Below are positions 34,694-43,998 of a DNA stretch of 64,000 nt, in pieces. The DNA comes from GCA-016699445 sp964555055. GTDB taxonomy: Bacteria > UBA10199 > JACPAL01 > GCA-016699445. Position 1 is the stretch's first letter; each line of letters begins with the position of its first letter. The stretch is from NCBI GenBank assembly GCA_964555055.1, contig CAZKQW010000004.1, positions 1 to 64,000 of the forward strand, in the 5' to 3' direction. The position numbers were made by a program, and so were the translations under genes. A model generated the notes under the pieces. That model worked only from the letters and a program-made list of their open reading frames with translations, was not told where the DNA came from and searched no databases.

Positions 34694-35343
34694 AGCGGGT
34701 TACTTTCTATTTCGACGTCATCAGCCCTTACGCTTATCTCGCGACGGTGAAAATTCCCGATTTTATCCGCAGGACGGGAACAAGCATGGAACCCGTCCCC
34801 GTCCTCTTCGCGGGCTTGTTGAATCATTGGCGGCAAGAGGGTCCGGCGGAGATCCCCTTCATGCGCGCGTACACGTGGAAGGACGCCATGAGGCTCGCGG
34901 CTTATCATGGAAGGAAGGTGATCGGCCCTCCGGCGCATCCTTTCAACCCGCTTGGGGCTTTACGTTTGTGCGCCGCCGTCGAGGATCCGAAAGAGCGCTT
35001 CACCCTTGCCATGGCCCTCATGAAAACGGCTTGGGAAGAAGGAAAGGATCTGGCCGATGCGGCCGTTTTGGAGTCGGTCGTGGAAGCGCTGGGTTGGAAG
35101 GGTCGTGGCTTGATCGCCAAAACGCAGGATCCCTCCGTTAAGGAAACCCTTAAGAGAAATACTGAAGAAGCGATTGCTCGCGGCGTTTTCGGAGTGCCGA
35201 CGTTTTACGTCGATGGCGAAATCTTTTGGGGTCAGGACCGGATGGAAGTGCTGGAAAAACACCTTCTGGGCCAACTGCCTTTCGACGAAGGCTTATATCA
35301 AAATATGCTGCAACGACCGCGCGGTATCGATCGGAAAAGGTAA
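34690..35343 (+). CDS. DsbA-fold 2-hydroxychromene-2-carboxylate isomerase-like protein
   Basis: 217 residues. FYFDVISPYAYLATVKIPDF at the N-terminus carries the family serine in SPYAY; GVFGVPTFYVDGEIFWGQDRM near residue 175 is the cis-Pro loop. It is a relative of the protein at 11614-12183, sharing the FYFD-x-x-SPYAYLA opening and the G-V-x-G-V-P-T loop. Being coupled to a NodD/NahR-like regulator points to aromatic or organic-acid catabolism. The HMG-CoA lyase gene starts 3 nt downstream, so one transcript probably covers lysR, this gene and the lyase. Confidence 0.87.
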   Translation: MKRVTFYFDVISPYAYLATVKIPDFIRRTGTSMEPVPVLFAGLLNHWRQEGPAEIPFMRAYTWKDAMRLAAYHGRKVIGPPAHPFNPLGALRLCAAVEDPKERFTLAMALMKTAWEEGKDLADAAVLESVVEALGWKGRGLIAKTQDPSVKETLKRNTEEAIARGVFGVPTFYVDGEIFWGQDRMEVLEKHLLGQLPFDEGLYQNMLQRPRGIDRKR

Positions 35344-35346
35344 GGC

Positions 35347-36228
35347 ATGAGTTTCCCCAAAAAAGCCACCATCGTCGAAGTCGGACCGCGGGATGGATTA
35401 CAGAACGAGCAGTCCATCATCCCGACGGCGGACAAGATCCGTTTCATTGATCTGCTCTCCGAAAGCGGGCTCAGAATCATCGAGGTGAGTTCGTTCGTGC
35501 ACCCGAAGTGGGTGCCGCAGTTGGCCGACGTGGCGGAGGTCTTCGCGGGCATCCAAAAGAAGCCGGGAGTGCGGTATCCGCTCCTGGTGCCGAATCCGAA
35601 AGGCATGGAACGGGCGATCGCGAGCGGAGCCAAGGAAATCGCGGTGTTCACGGCGGCTTCGGAGACTTTTAATAAAAAGAACATCAATATGACGATCGCC
35701 GCGTCCTTGGAAGGCATTCGGCAAATCGTCGAGGAAGCCAAAAAGCACGCGATGTGGGTGCGCGGTTACGTGTCGACGGGATTCGTCTGTCCTTACGAGG
35801 GAAAGATGTCTCCGGAAAAAGTCGCGCCGGTCGTGGAGGATTTGTTGGGATCGGGCGTCGACGAAATCTCCCTCGGAGATACGATCGGAGCCGCGACTCC
35901 GGCCGATGTGGAAGCCGTCTTGTCCCTCCTATCGAAGAAAATCCCCTTCGACTCTTTGGCCCTCCATTTTCACGATACGCAAGGCCGAGCCCTCGCGAAC
36001 ATCGTCAAATCCCTGGACATGGGCGTTTCCATCTTCGACGCCTCCGCCGGCGGTTTGGGCGGTTGTCCTTATGCCCCCGGCGCTTCGGGGAACGTGGCGA
36101 CCGAAGCCGTCTTGGATCGGATGGACGCCTTGGGCATCGAAACGGGCGTCCGGGCCGAAAAAGTACGCGAAGCGACGGCTTTTATCCGAAAAAGTCTCGC
36201 TTTAAAAGCCGCTTCTACGCCGGTTTAA
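35347..36228 (+). CDS. Hydroxymethylglutaryl-CoA lyase
   Basis: 293 residues, a TIM-barrel of the HMGL-like family. VGPRDGLQNE (12-21) holds the catalytic Arg-Asp; VSSFVHPKWVPQLAD is typical; LALHFHDTQGRALAN supplies the metal His-x-His; and GLGGCPYAPGASGNVATE has the flexible-loop cysteine. It cleaves HMG-CoA to acetoacetate and acetyl-CoA, the last step of leucine breakdown, and so completes the mcc genes upstream although in a separate transcript. Isovaleryl-CoA dehydrogenase is not in the window. Confidence 0.94.
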   Translation: MSFPKKATIVEVGPRDGLQNEQSIIPTADKIRFIDLLSESGLRIIEVSSFVHPKWVPQLADVAEVFAGIQKKPGVRYPLLVPNPKGMERAIASGAKEIAVFTAASETFNKKNINMTIAASLEGIRQIVEEAKKHAMWVRGYVSTGFVCPYEGKMSPEKVAPVVEDLLGSGVDEISLGDTIGAATPADVEAVLSLLSKKIPFDSLALHFHDTQGRALANIVKSLDMGVSIFDASAGGLGGCPYAPGASGNVATEAVLDRMDALGIETGVRAEKVREATAFIRKSLALKAASTPV

Positions 36229-36288
36229 CCTCCTGAAAACGCCTTTTGAATGCTTGCCATGGGCCGCCATTCGGGCCAGAGCGGCCCC

Positions 36289-37443
36289 ATGATTTATCTG
36301 GACTACAATGCCACGACGCCTGTGGACCCTCGCGTGATCGAAGCGATGCGCGGGTGTCTGCAAGATTTTTTCGGGAATCCTTCCAGTCTCCATGCCCTAG
36401 GCCGCCAGGCCCGTCAGAAGCTCGAAGAATCCCGTGAAAGCGTCGCCCAGATCTTCAACGTGGCGGCCGACGAAATTTTCTTCACCAGCGGGGGTACGGA
36501 AAGCATCAATCTTGCCCTGCGTGGTTTCCTCAAAAAAGCGGTATTGGACCCTCGTTTCCAAAAAGAAAGCCCTCACGTCGTGACGACGGCGGTGGAGCAT
36601 GCCTCGGTCTTGGAAACCCTGGGGGCGTTGGAAGAGGACGGGATCATCGATCTAAGTATCGTCGGGGTGGATCGTTTGGGACGTCTCTCCGTGGGGGATT
36701 TCGAGAAAGCCCGCAAGCCCGGGACGGTCTTGGCTTCCGTCATGTGGGTCAATAATGAAATCGGTAACATTTACCCGGTTTCCGAAATCTCGCGTTGGGC
36801 GGCGTCCCGAGGGATCGCCCTCCATGTGGACGCGGTGCAGGCTTTGGGTAAGATCCCCACCGATCTCGCGGCGCTCGGCGCGGATCTCGTGTCCTTCTCG
36901 GGGCATAAGATTTACGGTCCCAAGGGAGTGGGAGCGCTCTACGTCAAAAGCGGGACGAAAATAGCTCCTTTAGCGACCGGCGGCTCCCAAGAAATGGAAA
37001 AACGGGGGGGGACCGAGAACCTCGCCGGGATCGTGGGGTTCGCGAAGGCCGTGAGCTTCGTTCCGGAGCTGGTCGATGGTCAGGCGAAAATCGCAAGGCT
37101 GCGGGACCGTCTCCAATCGGGCCTTCAAGACCTGCCGGGCGCCCGGGTGCGGGGGGATGTGGGGTCTCGGGTGGCCCAAACGCTGAGCCTGACTTTCGAG
37201 GGTTTGGACAGCGAAATGGGCATCATTGCACTTGATCGGGAGGGGATGGCTGTGTCATCAGGCTCCGCTTGCGCCTCCGGGGCGGTCGAACCATCGCATG
37301 TCCTTCTCGCCATGGGGGTCGAAAAAGGACAGGCCAAAGGGGCCCTTCGATTCTCCCTCGGCCGTCATACGACGGAAGAGGAAATCGATCATGTGTTGAA
37401 GGTCGTTCCCGAAGTGATCGAGGCGTTGAGGAAAGGGGCATGA
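36289..37443 (+). CDS. Cysteine desulfurase (NifS/IscS family)
   Basis: 384 residues from the ATG at 36289 (MIYLDYNATTP). PLP lysine is in SFSGHKIYGPKGVG; FTSGGTESINLALRG, TTAVEHASVLE and HVDAVQALGKI are family hallmarks. The persulfide cysteine is in SSGSACASGAVEPSHVL. It is followed 4 nt later by mnmA, so its likely main job is sulfur supply for tRNA 2-thiouridine; no iscU or other Fe-S scaffold is next to it. An upstream ATG at 36250 would add a 13-residue lead that does not fit the family. Confidence 0.94.
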   Translation: MIYLDYNATTPVDPRVIEAMRGCLQDFFGNPSSLHALGRQARQKLEESRESVAQIFNVAADEIFFTSGGTESINLALRGFLKKAVLDPRFQKESPHVVTTAVEHASVLETLGALEEDGIIDLSIVGVDRLGRLSVGDFEKARKPGTVLASVMWVNNEIGNIYPVSEISRWAASRGIALHVDAVQALGKIPTDLAALGADLVSFSGHKIYGPKGVGALYVKSGTKIAPLATGGSQEMEKRGGTENLAGIVGFAKAVSFVPELVDGQAKIARLRDRLQSGLQDLPGARVRGDVGSRVAQTLSLTFEGLDSEMGIIALDREGMAVSSGSACASGAVEPSHVLLAMGVEKGQAKGALRFSLGRHTTEEEIDHVLKVVPEVIEALRKGA

Positions 37444-37447
37444 GTTT

Positions 37448-38545
37448 ATGCCGGTGATGTCGAAAAATTTGGCGGTCGTGGCGATGAGCGGGGGCGTGGA
37501 CAGTTCGGTGGCGGCTTTGTTGTTGAAGGAGCAGGGTTTGGAAGTGATCGGGATCTCGATGAAGACCCACGAGACGCCGCATATGGATTCCCGGGAGGGA
37601 GGCACCTGCTGCACCGCTTACGACATCAACGACGCGCGCCGGGTCTGCCAGCAGCTCGACATCCCTTTTTATCCCATCAACTTTACGGAAGAATTCGAAG
37701 AAAAAGTCATCGATTATTTCGGTAAGGAGTATTCCCAAGGGCGCACGCCGAATCCCTGCGTCGAGTGCAACGGCCAATTGAAATTCGCCGCCCTCCTCAA
37801 GAAGGCGCGCGAATTGGGGGCCTATTACCTGGCGACGGGCCACTACGCCGTGAAGACGCGCGATACGTTGGGAAAGTACCATTTGATGAAGGCCCGGGAC
37901 CGCGAAAAGGACCAGTCCTACTTTTTATACAAGCTGGGCCAAGAGCAGCTGGAACATGTACTCTTTCCGATTGGGAAATACACTAAAGAAGAAGTTCGCG
38001 AATTTGCCCGCTCAGCGGACCTGAAAACGGCCGATAAGGAAGAGAGTCAGGAGATTTGCTTCGTCCCTAATAACGACTACGCGGCTTTCATCGAGAATCA
38101 GCTTCCCGTCTATAAGGGAGTGCCAGGTAACTTCGTATCCGAGTCCGGCGAAATATTGGGACAGCATCGAGGAATACACGCATACACGGTCGGTCAGCGA
38201 CGTGGTTTGGGCGTTGCGATGGGTGAGCGAGCGTACGTGAAGGCGATCCAACCGGAACGGAATGAGATCGTCCTCTCCGATAAGGACGGGTTGATGAGCA
38301 AGGGGCTATTGGCGCAGTCGGTGAGTTGGGTGCACCGCGAGTCCGTGACTTCGGGGCAAATCGTCGAAGCGAAAATACGCTACCGTCACAAAGGAGCAAA
38401 GGCCTACGTGCACATCAGCCCGGATGATTCCGTCCGCTTGGAGTTTTTGGAGCCCGAAAGTTCCGTGTCCCCCGGTCAAGCCGTCGTCCTCTACCGGAAC
38501 GACGAGCTCCTGGGCGGCGGCACGATCGAAAAATCTCTTGAATAA
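37448..38545 (+). CDS. mnmA: tRNA-specific 2-thiouridylase
   Basis: 365 residues (362 if the ATG at 37457 is used). The PP-loop is AMSGGVDSSVAALLL; the catalytic cysteines are in TPNPCVECNGQLKF and SQEICFVPNNDYAAFI; YTVGQRRGLGVA is the conserved tRNA-contacting segment, followed by the C-terminal beta-barrel. It thiolates U34 of Lys, Glu and Gln tRNAs. Its coupling to a dedicated cysteine desulfurase resembles the YrvO-MnmA pair of Bacillus, in which the desulfurase hands sulfur directly to MnmA. Confidence 0.96.
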   Translation: MPVMSKNLAVVAMSGGVDSSVAALLLKEQGLEVIGISMKTHETPHMDSREGGTCCTAYDINDARRVCQQLDIPFYPINFTEEFEEKVIDYFGKEYSQGRTPNPCVECNGQLKFAALLKKARELGAYYLATGHYAVKTRDTLGKYHLMKARDREKDQSYFLYKLGQEQLEHVLFPIGKYTKEEVREFARSADLKTADKEESQEICFVPNNDYAAFIENQLPVYKGVPGNFVSESGEILGQHRGIHAYTVGQRRGLGVAMGERAYVKAIQPERNEIVLSDKDGLMSKGLLAQSVSWVHRESVTSGQIVEAKIRYRHKGAKAYVHISPDDSVRLEFLEPESSVSPGQAVVLYRNDELLGGGTIEKSLE

Positions 38546-38551
38546 CGAGGT

Positions 38552-39250
38552 ATGGACAAAGATAAATTGAAGAAGCTCGAAGGGCTTTTGGGTTATCGTT
38601 TCAAGAAGAGGGAACTCCTGAACCGAGCGATCACCCACAAATCCTTCGCCAACGAGAACAAGATGGCTCCCGAGGAGCACAACGAGCGGCTCGAGTTCCT
38701 GGGCGACGCCGTCCTCGAGCTCACCGTGAGCGAGCTCTTGATCAACAAGTACCCCACCTTCTCGGAGGGCAAGCTCTCGAAGCTCAGGGCGGCCATCGTG
38801 AACGAGAAGCAGCTCGCGTCCATGGCCCGCGATTTCCGCCTGGGCGAATTCCTCCTATTGGGGAAGGGCGAGGAGCAGACGCGGGGGCGCGAGAAGGATT
38901 CGCTTTTGGCCGACGCCTTCGAGGCCGTCTTGGGGGCGATCTACCAGGACCGCGGGTTTTCGAAAGTGATCGATTTCGTCCACAAGCATTACGAGAACCT
39001 GCTGGGCGACCAATCCCCGGAGGCCTTCTTTAAGGACTATAAGACGGATCTTCAGGAGAAATCCCAGGAAGCGTTCCATGCGGTGCCGCGCTACCGTTTG
39101 GTCAAGGAAAGCGGGCCCGACCACGATAAGACTTTCGACATTGAGCTTTACATTAAGCAGGAGCTGATGGGGCGCGGGACAGGCCGGAATAAAAAAGAAG
39201 CGGAACAACAGGCGGCTAAGGAAGCCCTAGAAAGATTGCAGAAATTATGA
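38552..39250 (+). CDS. rnc: Ribonuclease III
   Basis: 232 residues. The RNase III signature NERLEFLGDAVLEL (about 43-56) carries the metal-binding Glu/Asp; DAFEAVLGAIYQD supplies the second acidic pair. A C-terminal dsRBD (about 160-230) ends in GRNKKEAEQQAAKEAL. It processes rRNA precursors and structured RNAs. It lies 6 nt after mnmA and overlaps era by 4 bp (ATGA), the common rnc-era arrangement. Confidence 0.97.
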   Translation: MDKDKLKKLEGLLGYRFKKRELLNRAITHKSFANENKMAPEEHNERLEFLGDAVLELTVSELLINKYPTFSEGKLSKLRAAIVNEKQLASMARDFRLGEFLLLGKGEEQTRGREKDSLLADAFEAVLGAIYQDRGFSKVIDFVHKHYENLLGDQSPEAFFKDYKTDLQEKSQEAFHAVPRYRLVKESGPDHDKTFDIELYIKQELMGRGTGRNKKEAEQQAAKEALERLQKL

Positions 39251-40164
39251 GTGCGTTCCAGTGCGGCTACGTCGCCATCATCGGCCAACCCAACGTGGGG
39301 AAGTCGACCCTCCTCAACGCCTTCGTCGGTCAGAAGCTCGCGGGCGTATCACCTAAGCCGCAGATGACCCGGCATCGGATCCTCGGCATCAAGACGCTCC
39401 CTCAGGCGCAGATCCTGTTTTTAGACACGCCCGGCATCCACAAACCCCACCGTTCGTTGAACGAATACATGATGGAAGTGGCCCATATGGTCTTGGCGGA
39501 CGCAGACGTCTTCGTCTTCATGATCGAGCCGGACCCGAAGAATCTCGGCCGGATACGCGGCCAGGATCAAGACATCTTCGAGACCCTCCGCAAGACGGGA
39601 CGGCCCGTGATCGTCGTCATCAATAAATCCGACAAGATCGCGAAGGACCACCTTTTGCCCTTGATGGAGGCCTGCGAAAAAGCCTGGTCTCCCAAGGCCA
39701 TCATCCCCACGACCGCGACGCAGAAGAACGGTCTGGACCGCGTGGAGGCCGAGATCCTCAAGTACCTCCCTACAAATCCCGCCTTTTACCCAGATGACCA
39801 GGCGAGCGACCAGAACGACCGTTTCCTGGTCTCCGAGGTGATCCGGGAGAAGATCATGGCCCTGACGTTGGAGGAAGTCCCGTACTCGGTCACGATCGAC
39901 ATCGAGGAGTTCCGGGAACCACGGGAGGAAGACGCGAAGAAGCTCATCCGCGTCCGCGCGGCGATCATTTGCGAAAAGGACTCCCAAAAGGCCATCCTCA
40001 TCGGCAAAGGAGGGCAGATGATCAAGAAGATCGGCGCCGAGTCCCGCCTGGAGCTCGAGAAGGAGTTGGGGGAGAAGGTGTACCTGGAACTCTTCGTAAG
40101 GGTGGAAAAAGATTGGACCCAAAACCCGCAGCGGTTAAGGGAATTCGGTTATGTCGTCGACTAA
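39247..40164 (+). CDS. era: GTPase Era
   Basis: 305 residues. G1 GQPNVGKSTLLN, G2 MTRHRILG, G3 FLDTPGIHK, G4 INKSDK; the C-terminal KH domain contains the GKGGQMIKKIGAESR loop. It assembles the 30S subunit by binding the 3' end of 16S rRNA. Coupled to rnc upstream; its last 14 bases overlap the start of the ABC ATPase gene. Confidence 0.97.
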   Translation: MSAFQCGYVAIIGQPNVGKSTLLNAFVGQKLAGVSPKPQMTRHRILGIKTLPQAQILFLDTPGIHKPHRSLNEYMMEVAHMVLADADVFVFMIEPDPKNLGRIRGQDQDIFETLRKTGRPVIVVINKSDKIAKDHLLPLMEACEKAWSPKAIIPTTATQKNGLDRVEAEILKYLPTNPAFYPDDQASDQNDRFLVSEVIREKIMALTLEEVPYSVTIDIEEFREPREEDAKKLIRVRAAIICEKDSQKAILIGKGGQMIKKIGAESRLELEKELGEKVYLELFVRVEKDWTQNPQRLREFGYVVD

Positions 40165-40894
40165 GATCATCGAAGCCGAAAATCTGGTGAAGAAATACGG
40201 GACTCTAACCGCAGTCGACGGGATTTCGTTCCACGTGAACGCGGGAGAGTTCTTTGGTTTTTTAGGCCCGAACGGCGCGGGCAAGACAACTACCATGAAG
40301 ATGATCTACGGCTTCTCGCCGTTGACCCAAGGGAGCCTGAGGATCTTCGGGCTTTCTCCTCGGGGGGATTTGCGAAACATCAAGCGCAAGATCGGCGTCG
40401 CGCCCCAAGACATGAGCCTCGATCCGGATTTGACCGTCATCCAAAACTTGAAGATCTTCGCGCGCTATTTCGACCTGACGCGGGAGCAGACCGAGAGGAA
40501 ATGCGAGGAGCTCCTATCCTTCTTTCATTTGAAGGAAAAGGCGACTCAGCCCATCGACCATTTGTCCGGGGGCATGAAGCGGCGCCTGCTGGTGGCGCGC
40601 GCCCTCATCAACGACCCCGAGATTTTGATCCTGGACGAGCCGACGACGGGGTTGGACCCTCAGTCGCGTCGCGTGATGTGGGACCGCCTGAGCGAACTCA
40701 AGCAGAAGGGCGTGACCATTTTGCTCACGACCCATTACATGGACGAGGCCGAGGAGCTCTGCGACCGGATCGTCGTCATCGATTACGGGAAGATCATCGA
40801 GGAGGGGGCGCCTAAGGCTTTGATCGCCAAGCACGGGGTGGCGGACTTGGAGTCGCTCTTCCTCAAACTCACCGGAAAGGGATTACGTGACTGA
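40151..40894 (+). CDS. ABC transporter ATP-binding protein (DrrA/NodI type)
   Basis: 247 residues. Walker A GPNGAGKTTTMK, Q-loop VAPQDMSLD, signature LSGGMKRRLLVAR, Walker B LILDEPTTGLDPQ, switch His in TTHYMD. This subtype drives ABC-2 exporters of lipids, polysaccharides or drugs. It overlaps era at the 5' end and the permease gene at the 3' end by 8 bp, so it is cotranscribed with both. The link to rnc-era is probably only positional. Confidence 0.94.
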   Translation: MSSTKIIEAENLVKKYGTLTAVDGISFHVNAGEFFGFLGPNGAGKTTTMKMIYGFSPLTQGSLRIFGLSPRGDLRNIKRKIGVAPQDMSLDPDLTVIQNLKIFARYFDLTREQTERKCEELLSFFHLKEKATQPIDHLSGGMKRRLLVARALINDPEILILDEPTTGLDPQSRRVMWDRLSELKQKGVTILLTTHYMDEAEELCDRIVVIDYGKIIEEGAPKALIAKHGVADLESLFLKLTGKGLRD

Positions 40895-41657
40895 GCCCAT
40901 CTCTTGGAAACACGCGTTGAAGGTTTGGTACCGGGATTTCTTGGTATGGATGCGGTATTGGTGGACGAGCTTGTTCGGCGCTCTGGGGGAGCCGGTCCTT
41001 TATTTCGTTGGATTCGGTTACGGCTTGGGCGCCTTGATCAAGGAAGTGGACGGCGTGCCTTACATGGAATTCTTGGCGCCCGCGTTGATTTGCTCGGCCA
41101 TCATGCACAGCGCATCCTTCGAGACCACGTACAGCTCCTACACGCGCATGGAGATCCAAAAGACCTTCCACTCAATCGCCGTCACGCCCGTGAGTGTGAA
41201 GGAAGTGATCGTGGGGGAAATCCTATGGGGGGCCACGAAGAGCCTGCTGTCGGGCGGCGTGATGTTCGCGGCCGTCGCCTTGATGGGGTTGGTCCATTCT
41301 CCCTTGGCCCTTTTGGCGATCCCCGTCCTTGTTTTGACGGCCTTGCTTTTCTCTTCTTTAGGGATGCTGATGACGTCGTTCGCGAAGGATTACGATTTCT
41401 TCACGTACTACATCACGCTGGGCTTGGAGCCGATGTTCATTTTCTCCGGGACCTTCTTCCCCATGGATGGCCTCCCGCCGTTGGTCCAAAAACTGACGTG
41501 GATCCTGCCTTTGAGCCACCCCATTTCCATCACCCGGGGTCTTTTTTCGGGAAACGTAATCGAGGGGATCGGCATCAGCCTACTGTGGATGGCCACCCTG
41601 GCCTTCGCTATCTTCCGCTGGTCCGTAAGGCGGATGGAAAAGCGCCTCATTGTTTGA
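40887..41657 (+). CDS. ABC-2 type permease
   Basis: 256 residues from a GTG start. Six membrane helices; an N-terminal amphipathic region (KHALKVWYRDFLVWMRYWW) and the ABC-2 signature region FIFSGTFFPMDGLPPLVQKL before the fifth helix. It partners with the ATPase encoded immediately upstream. NodJ/DrrB-like; the substrate is unknown, and an envelope lipid or glycan is possible given the neighbouring glycoconjugate genes. Confidence 0.92.
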   Translation: MTEPISWKHALKVWYRDFLVWMRYWWTSLFGALGEPVLYFVGFGYGLGALIKEVDGVPYMEFLAPALICSAIMHSASFETTYSSYTRMEIQKTFHSIAVTPVSVKEVIVGEILWGATKSLLSGGVMFAAVALMGLVHSPLALLAIPVLVLTALLFSSLGMLMTSFAKDYDFFTYYITLGLEPMFIFSGTFFPMDGLPPLVQKLTWILPLSHPISITRGLFSGNVIEGIGISLLWMATLAFAIFRWSVRRMEKRLIV

Positions 41658-41678
41658 AAAATTAAGTTTGAAAAATTA

Positions 41679-41750
<72 letters not shown>

Positions 41751-41760
41751 AGAACCGGTA

Positions 41761-41967
41761 TTAGTTTGACTTGGTATTGGAAGGATTGGCGATCTTGATG
41801 CGTCCCGCGGCGATTTCGCGCAGGGAGGTCACCACCTCTTTGTTGCGGCAATACACCATGCGTTCGGCCCCTTTATAGAGTTCTCGAGATCGTTTCACCG
41901 AAATATGTACTAGGGCGAATCGGTTTTCGCAGTGTTTCAGGCAGTCTTCGACGGTCACTCGGGCCAT
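41761..41967 (-). CDS. rpoZ: RNA polymerase omega subunit
   Basis: 68 residues. ARVTVEDCLKHCENRFALV is the diagnostic omega N-terminus and VVTSLREIAAGRIKI the conserved second helix. It assists assembly of RNA polymerase through beta-prime. AAGGA 6 nt before the ATG. The tRNA-Thr gene follows 10 bp downstream on the same strand and may be cotranscribed. Confidence 0.92.
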   Translation of the reverse strand: MARVTVEDCLKHCENRFALVHISVKRSRELYKGAERMVYCRNKEVVTSLREIAAGRIKIANPSNTKSN

Positions 41968-42072
41968 AATGAATCCTTATGTGAAAATTAAAGAAGCCGC
42001 TTTTTAAGCCAGATCGTTGAAATGTCAATAGAAAAGCTTTTTCATTCATGATACGCCGGCAAGCGTTCTATT

Positions 42073-43956
42073 ATGAGATATCAGCCCCATACGCTCTTGG
42101 ATATGCGTTTTTCCGATTTCACGGCGAGGCACATTTTTGCGGCGAAATTGCGCTTGGCCATCATTGCCGCGTTTTGGTTCGTGATCATCGTTTTCTATCC
42201 AGAAATTTTATTAATGGATCCGACGATCCCTCTCCTCATCAGTCTGACTTTTGTCGTAACCACAGTGTGTTACATATTCATCCTCAAGGGACAGTGGCCA
42301 GTCTTTTTCTTCGTGCTTGAGCTTGCCGCTGATGCCGCAGCCCAAACTGTCATTGTTCATTTAACCGGTGGGCCCATCAGCAATTATTTCACCATCTATA
42401 TCATATACGCTTGTGGTGGAGGTCTCTTTTATAATTACCGCGTGGCTTCGGTAATGGCGGGTCTTTCTCTCTTTTTTTACACCCTTCTTATCTTGGCGAT
42501 TTCCTATGGGTGGGTTGAGCCCTTTAATTATGTATCCCCGACGGGAGGTGTTTTTTACGAAATAGGGGTCTTTCGAAATTTGATCATGTTGGCCGTTTCG
42601 TTGATTTTAGGTATTTATGGGATCTGGGTCTCTAACTACTTTACGTTACAACGAGAGCGGGCGCTTGAGGAGAAGAATCGGGAACTGATGGCGCTGAATA
42701 GGATTTCGTCGGTGACAAGAAGCGTCTTAGTGCTCGAGAAAGTGATCCATGAATTGTTGAGAGGGGTCCGAGTAGGTATGGGGTACGAGGATGCGTTCTT
42801 GTTGATCCGAGACGAGGCGCGTCAAAGGATGTTGTTTTATTTTGATGCGATGACGCGCGTCGGTGAATCTTTGACGTTGTTGTGGAGAGACTCTTCGGAG
42901 GTTTTTCTCCCTTTAGAGAATCGCGCGAATCGGGTGTATCATTCCATGCTTGATAAGAAGCTGATCATCAGGAATCAACTCGTCGAAGTCCTGAAGGGTT
43001 TTGTTCCGTCCGTGCCTGAAATCGACTTTGAAAATCTACAAAAAAAAATAGGACTTCGAAAGTTCTTAGCGGCGCCGCTAGTGGCGGAAGGCAAGGTGTT
43101 AGGGGCTTTGATTGGTGTGAGCCGCGAGGTCTGGATCACGCAAGAGGCTGTTCGCGCGTTCGAAGGCTTTGCCGACCAAGCCGCTTTGATGATCGATAAT
43201 ACGCTTTTGGTGAATGAGTTGAAGAAGAAGAATATCGAGCTCGAACGCGTCAGCCGCGTCAAGTCCGAATTCTTGGCGACGATGTCGCATGAGTTGCGGA
43301 CTCCGCTGACGGCTATCATCGGGTTTTCCGAATTATTAGCCGAGGAGGTTATGGGAGCCCTTTCAAAGGAACAAAAGGAAAGTTTGAAGGAGATCCATGG
43401 GAACGGCGAGAATTTACTGTACATGATTAATGGTCTGCTCGACTTGGCAAAAATCGAATCCGGCAAAATGGAGGTGCAGGTGGGGCCCTTTTATATGCCG
43501 GAATTAGTGGGCCGAGTCCTCAGAATGATCGCTTCGTTAATTCAAAAGAAAAATCATACGGTCATCACGCGAGTGCAAGAGGATTTTCCTGTTTTTTACG
43601 CTGATGAAAGGAAAGTTCAGCAGGTCTTACTGAACCTTTTTTCGAATGCGATCAAGTTTACCCCTGCGGGAGGTGAGTTAATTTTAGAGGTGTCCTATGA
43701 TAGGGAGAAAGGCGAAGTGTTCGTGTCGCTTCAAGATAGTGGTGTCGGCATCCCCGAAAAAAATCTAAAATCGATTTTCGAGCCCTTTCATCAAGTAGAT
43801 GGCTCTTACACGCGAGAGTATTCGGGGACAGGGTTGGGTTTGGCGCTAGTTCGTCAATTTATTGAGATGCAAGGAGGCGTCATTACCGTGAGCAGTCAGG
43901 TGGGAAAAGGTTCCAAGTTTAGCTTTAAGATTCCTAACCAAACCCCTCAAAACTAA
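42073..43956 (+). CDS. Membrane sensor histidine kinase with GAF domain
   Basis: 627 residues. Six membrane helices in about 1-200 form a PilS-like sensor (LTGGPISNYFTIYIIYACGG between helices). A GAF-like domain (about 215-385), a short coiled coil and HisKA with the phospho-acceptor His406 in SEFLATMSHELRTPL follow. The HATPase_c domain has N-box NLFSNAIKFTPAGGEL and G-boxes DSGVGIP and GTGLGLALV. It lies 42 bp before gspC on the same strand, and an NtrC-type activator follows the gsp operon. That activator, however, has an FHA domain rather than a receiver domain, so no direct partner is visible. Confidence 0.92.
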   Translation: MRYQPHTLLDMRFSDFTARHIFAAKLRLAIIAAFWFVIIVFYPEILLMDPTIPLLISLTFVVTTVCYIFILKGQWPVFFFVLELAADAAAQTVIVHLTGGPISNYFTIYIIYACGGGLFYNYRVASVMAGLSLFFYTLLILAISYGWVEPFNYVSPTGGVFYEIGVFRNLIMLAVSLILGIYGIWVSNYFTLQRERALEEKNRELMALNRISSVTRSVLVLEKVIHELLRGVRVGMGYEDAFLLIRDEARQRMLFYFDAMTRVGESLTLLWRDSSEVFLPLENRANRVYHSMLDKKLIIRNQLVEVLKGFVPSVPEIDFENLQKKIGLRKFLAAPLVAEGKVLGALIGVSREVWITQEAVRAFEGFADQAALMIDNTLLVNELKKKNIELERVSRVKSEFLATMSHELRTPLTAIIGFSELLAEEVMGALSKEQKESLKEIHGNGENLLYMINGLLDLAKIESGKMEVQVGPFYMPELVGRVLRMIASLIQKKNHTVITRVQEDFPVFYADERKVQQVLLNLFSNAIKFTPAGGELILEVSYDREKGEVFVSLQDSGVGIPEKNLKSIFEPFHQVDGSYTREYSGTGLGLALVRQFIEMQGGVITVSSQVGKGSKFSFKIPNQTPQN

Positions 43957-43998
43957 TAAGATCTTGAGCTTTCCTCTAAATCGAGTATAGTCGATAAG

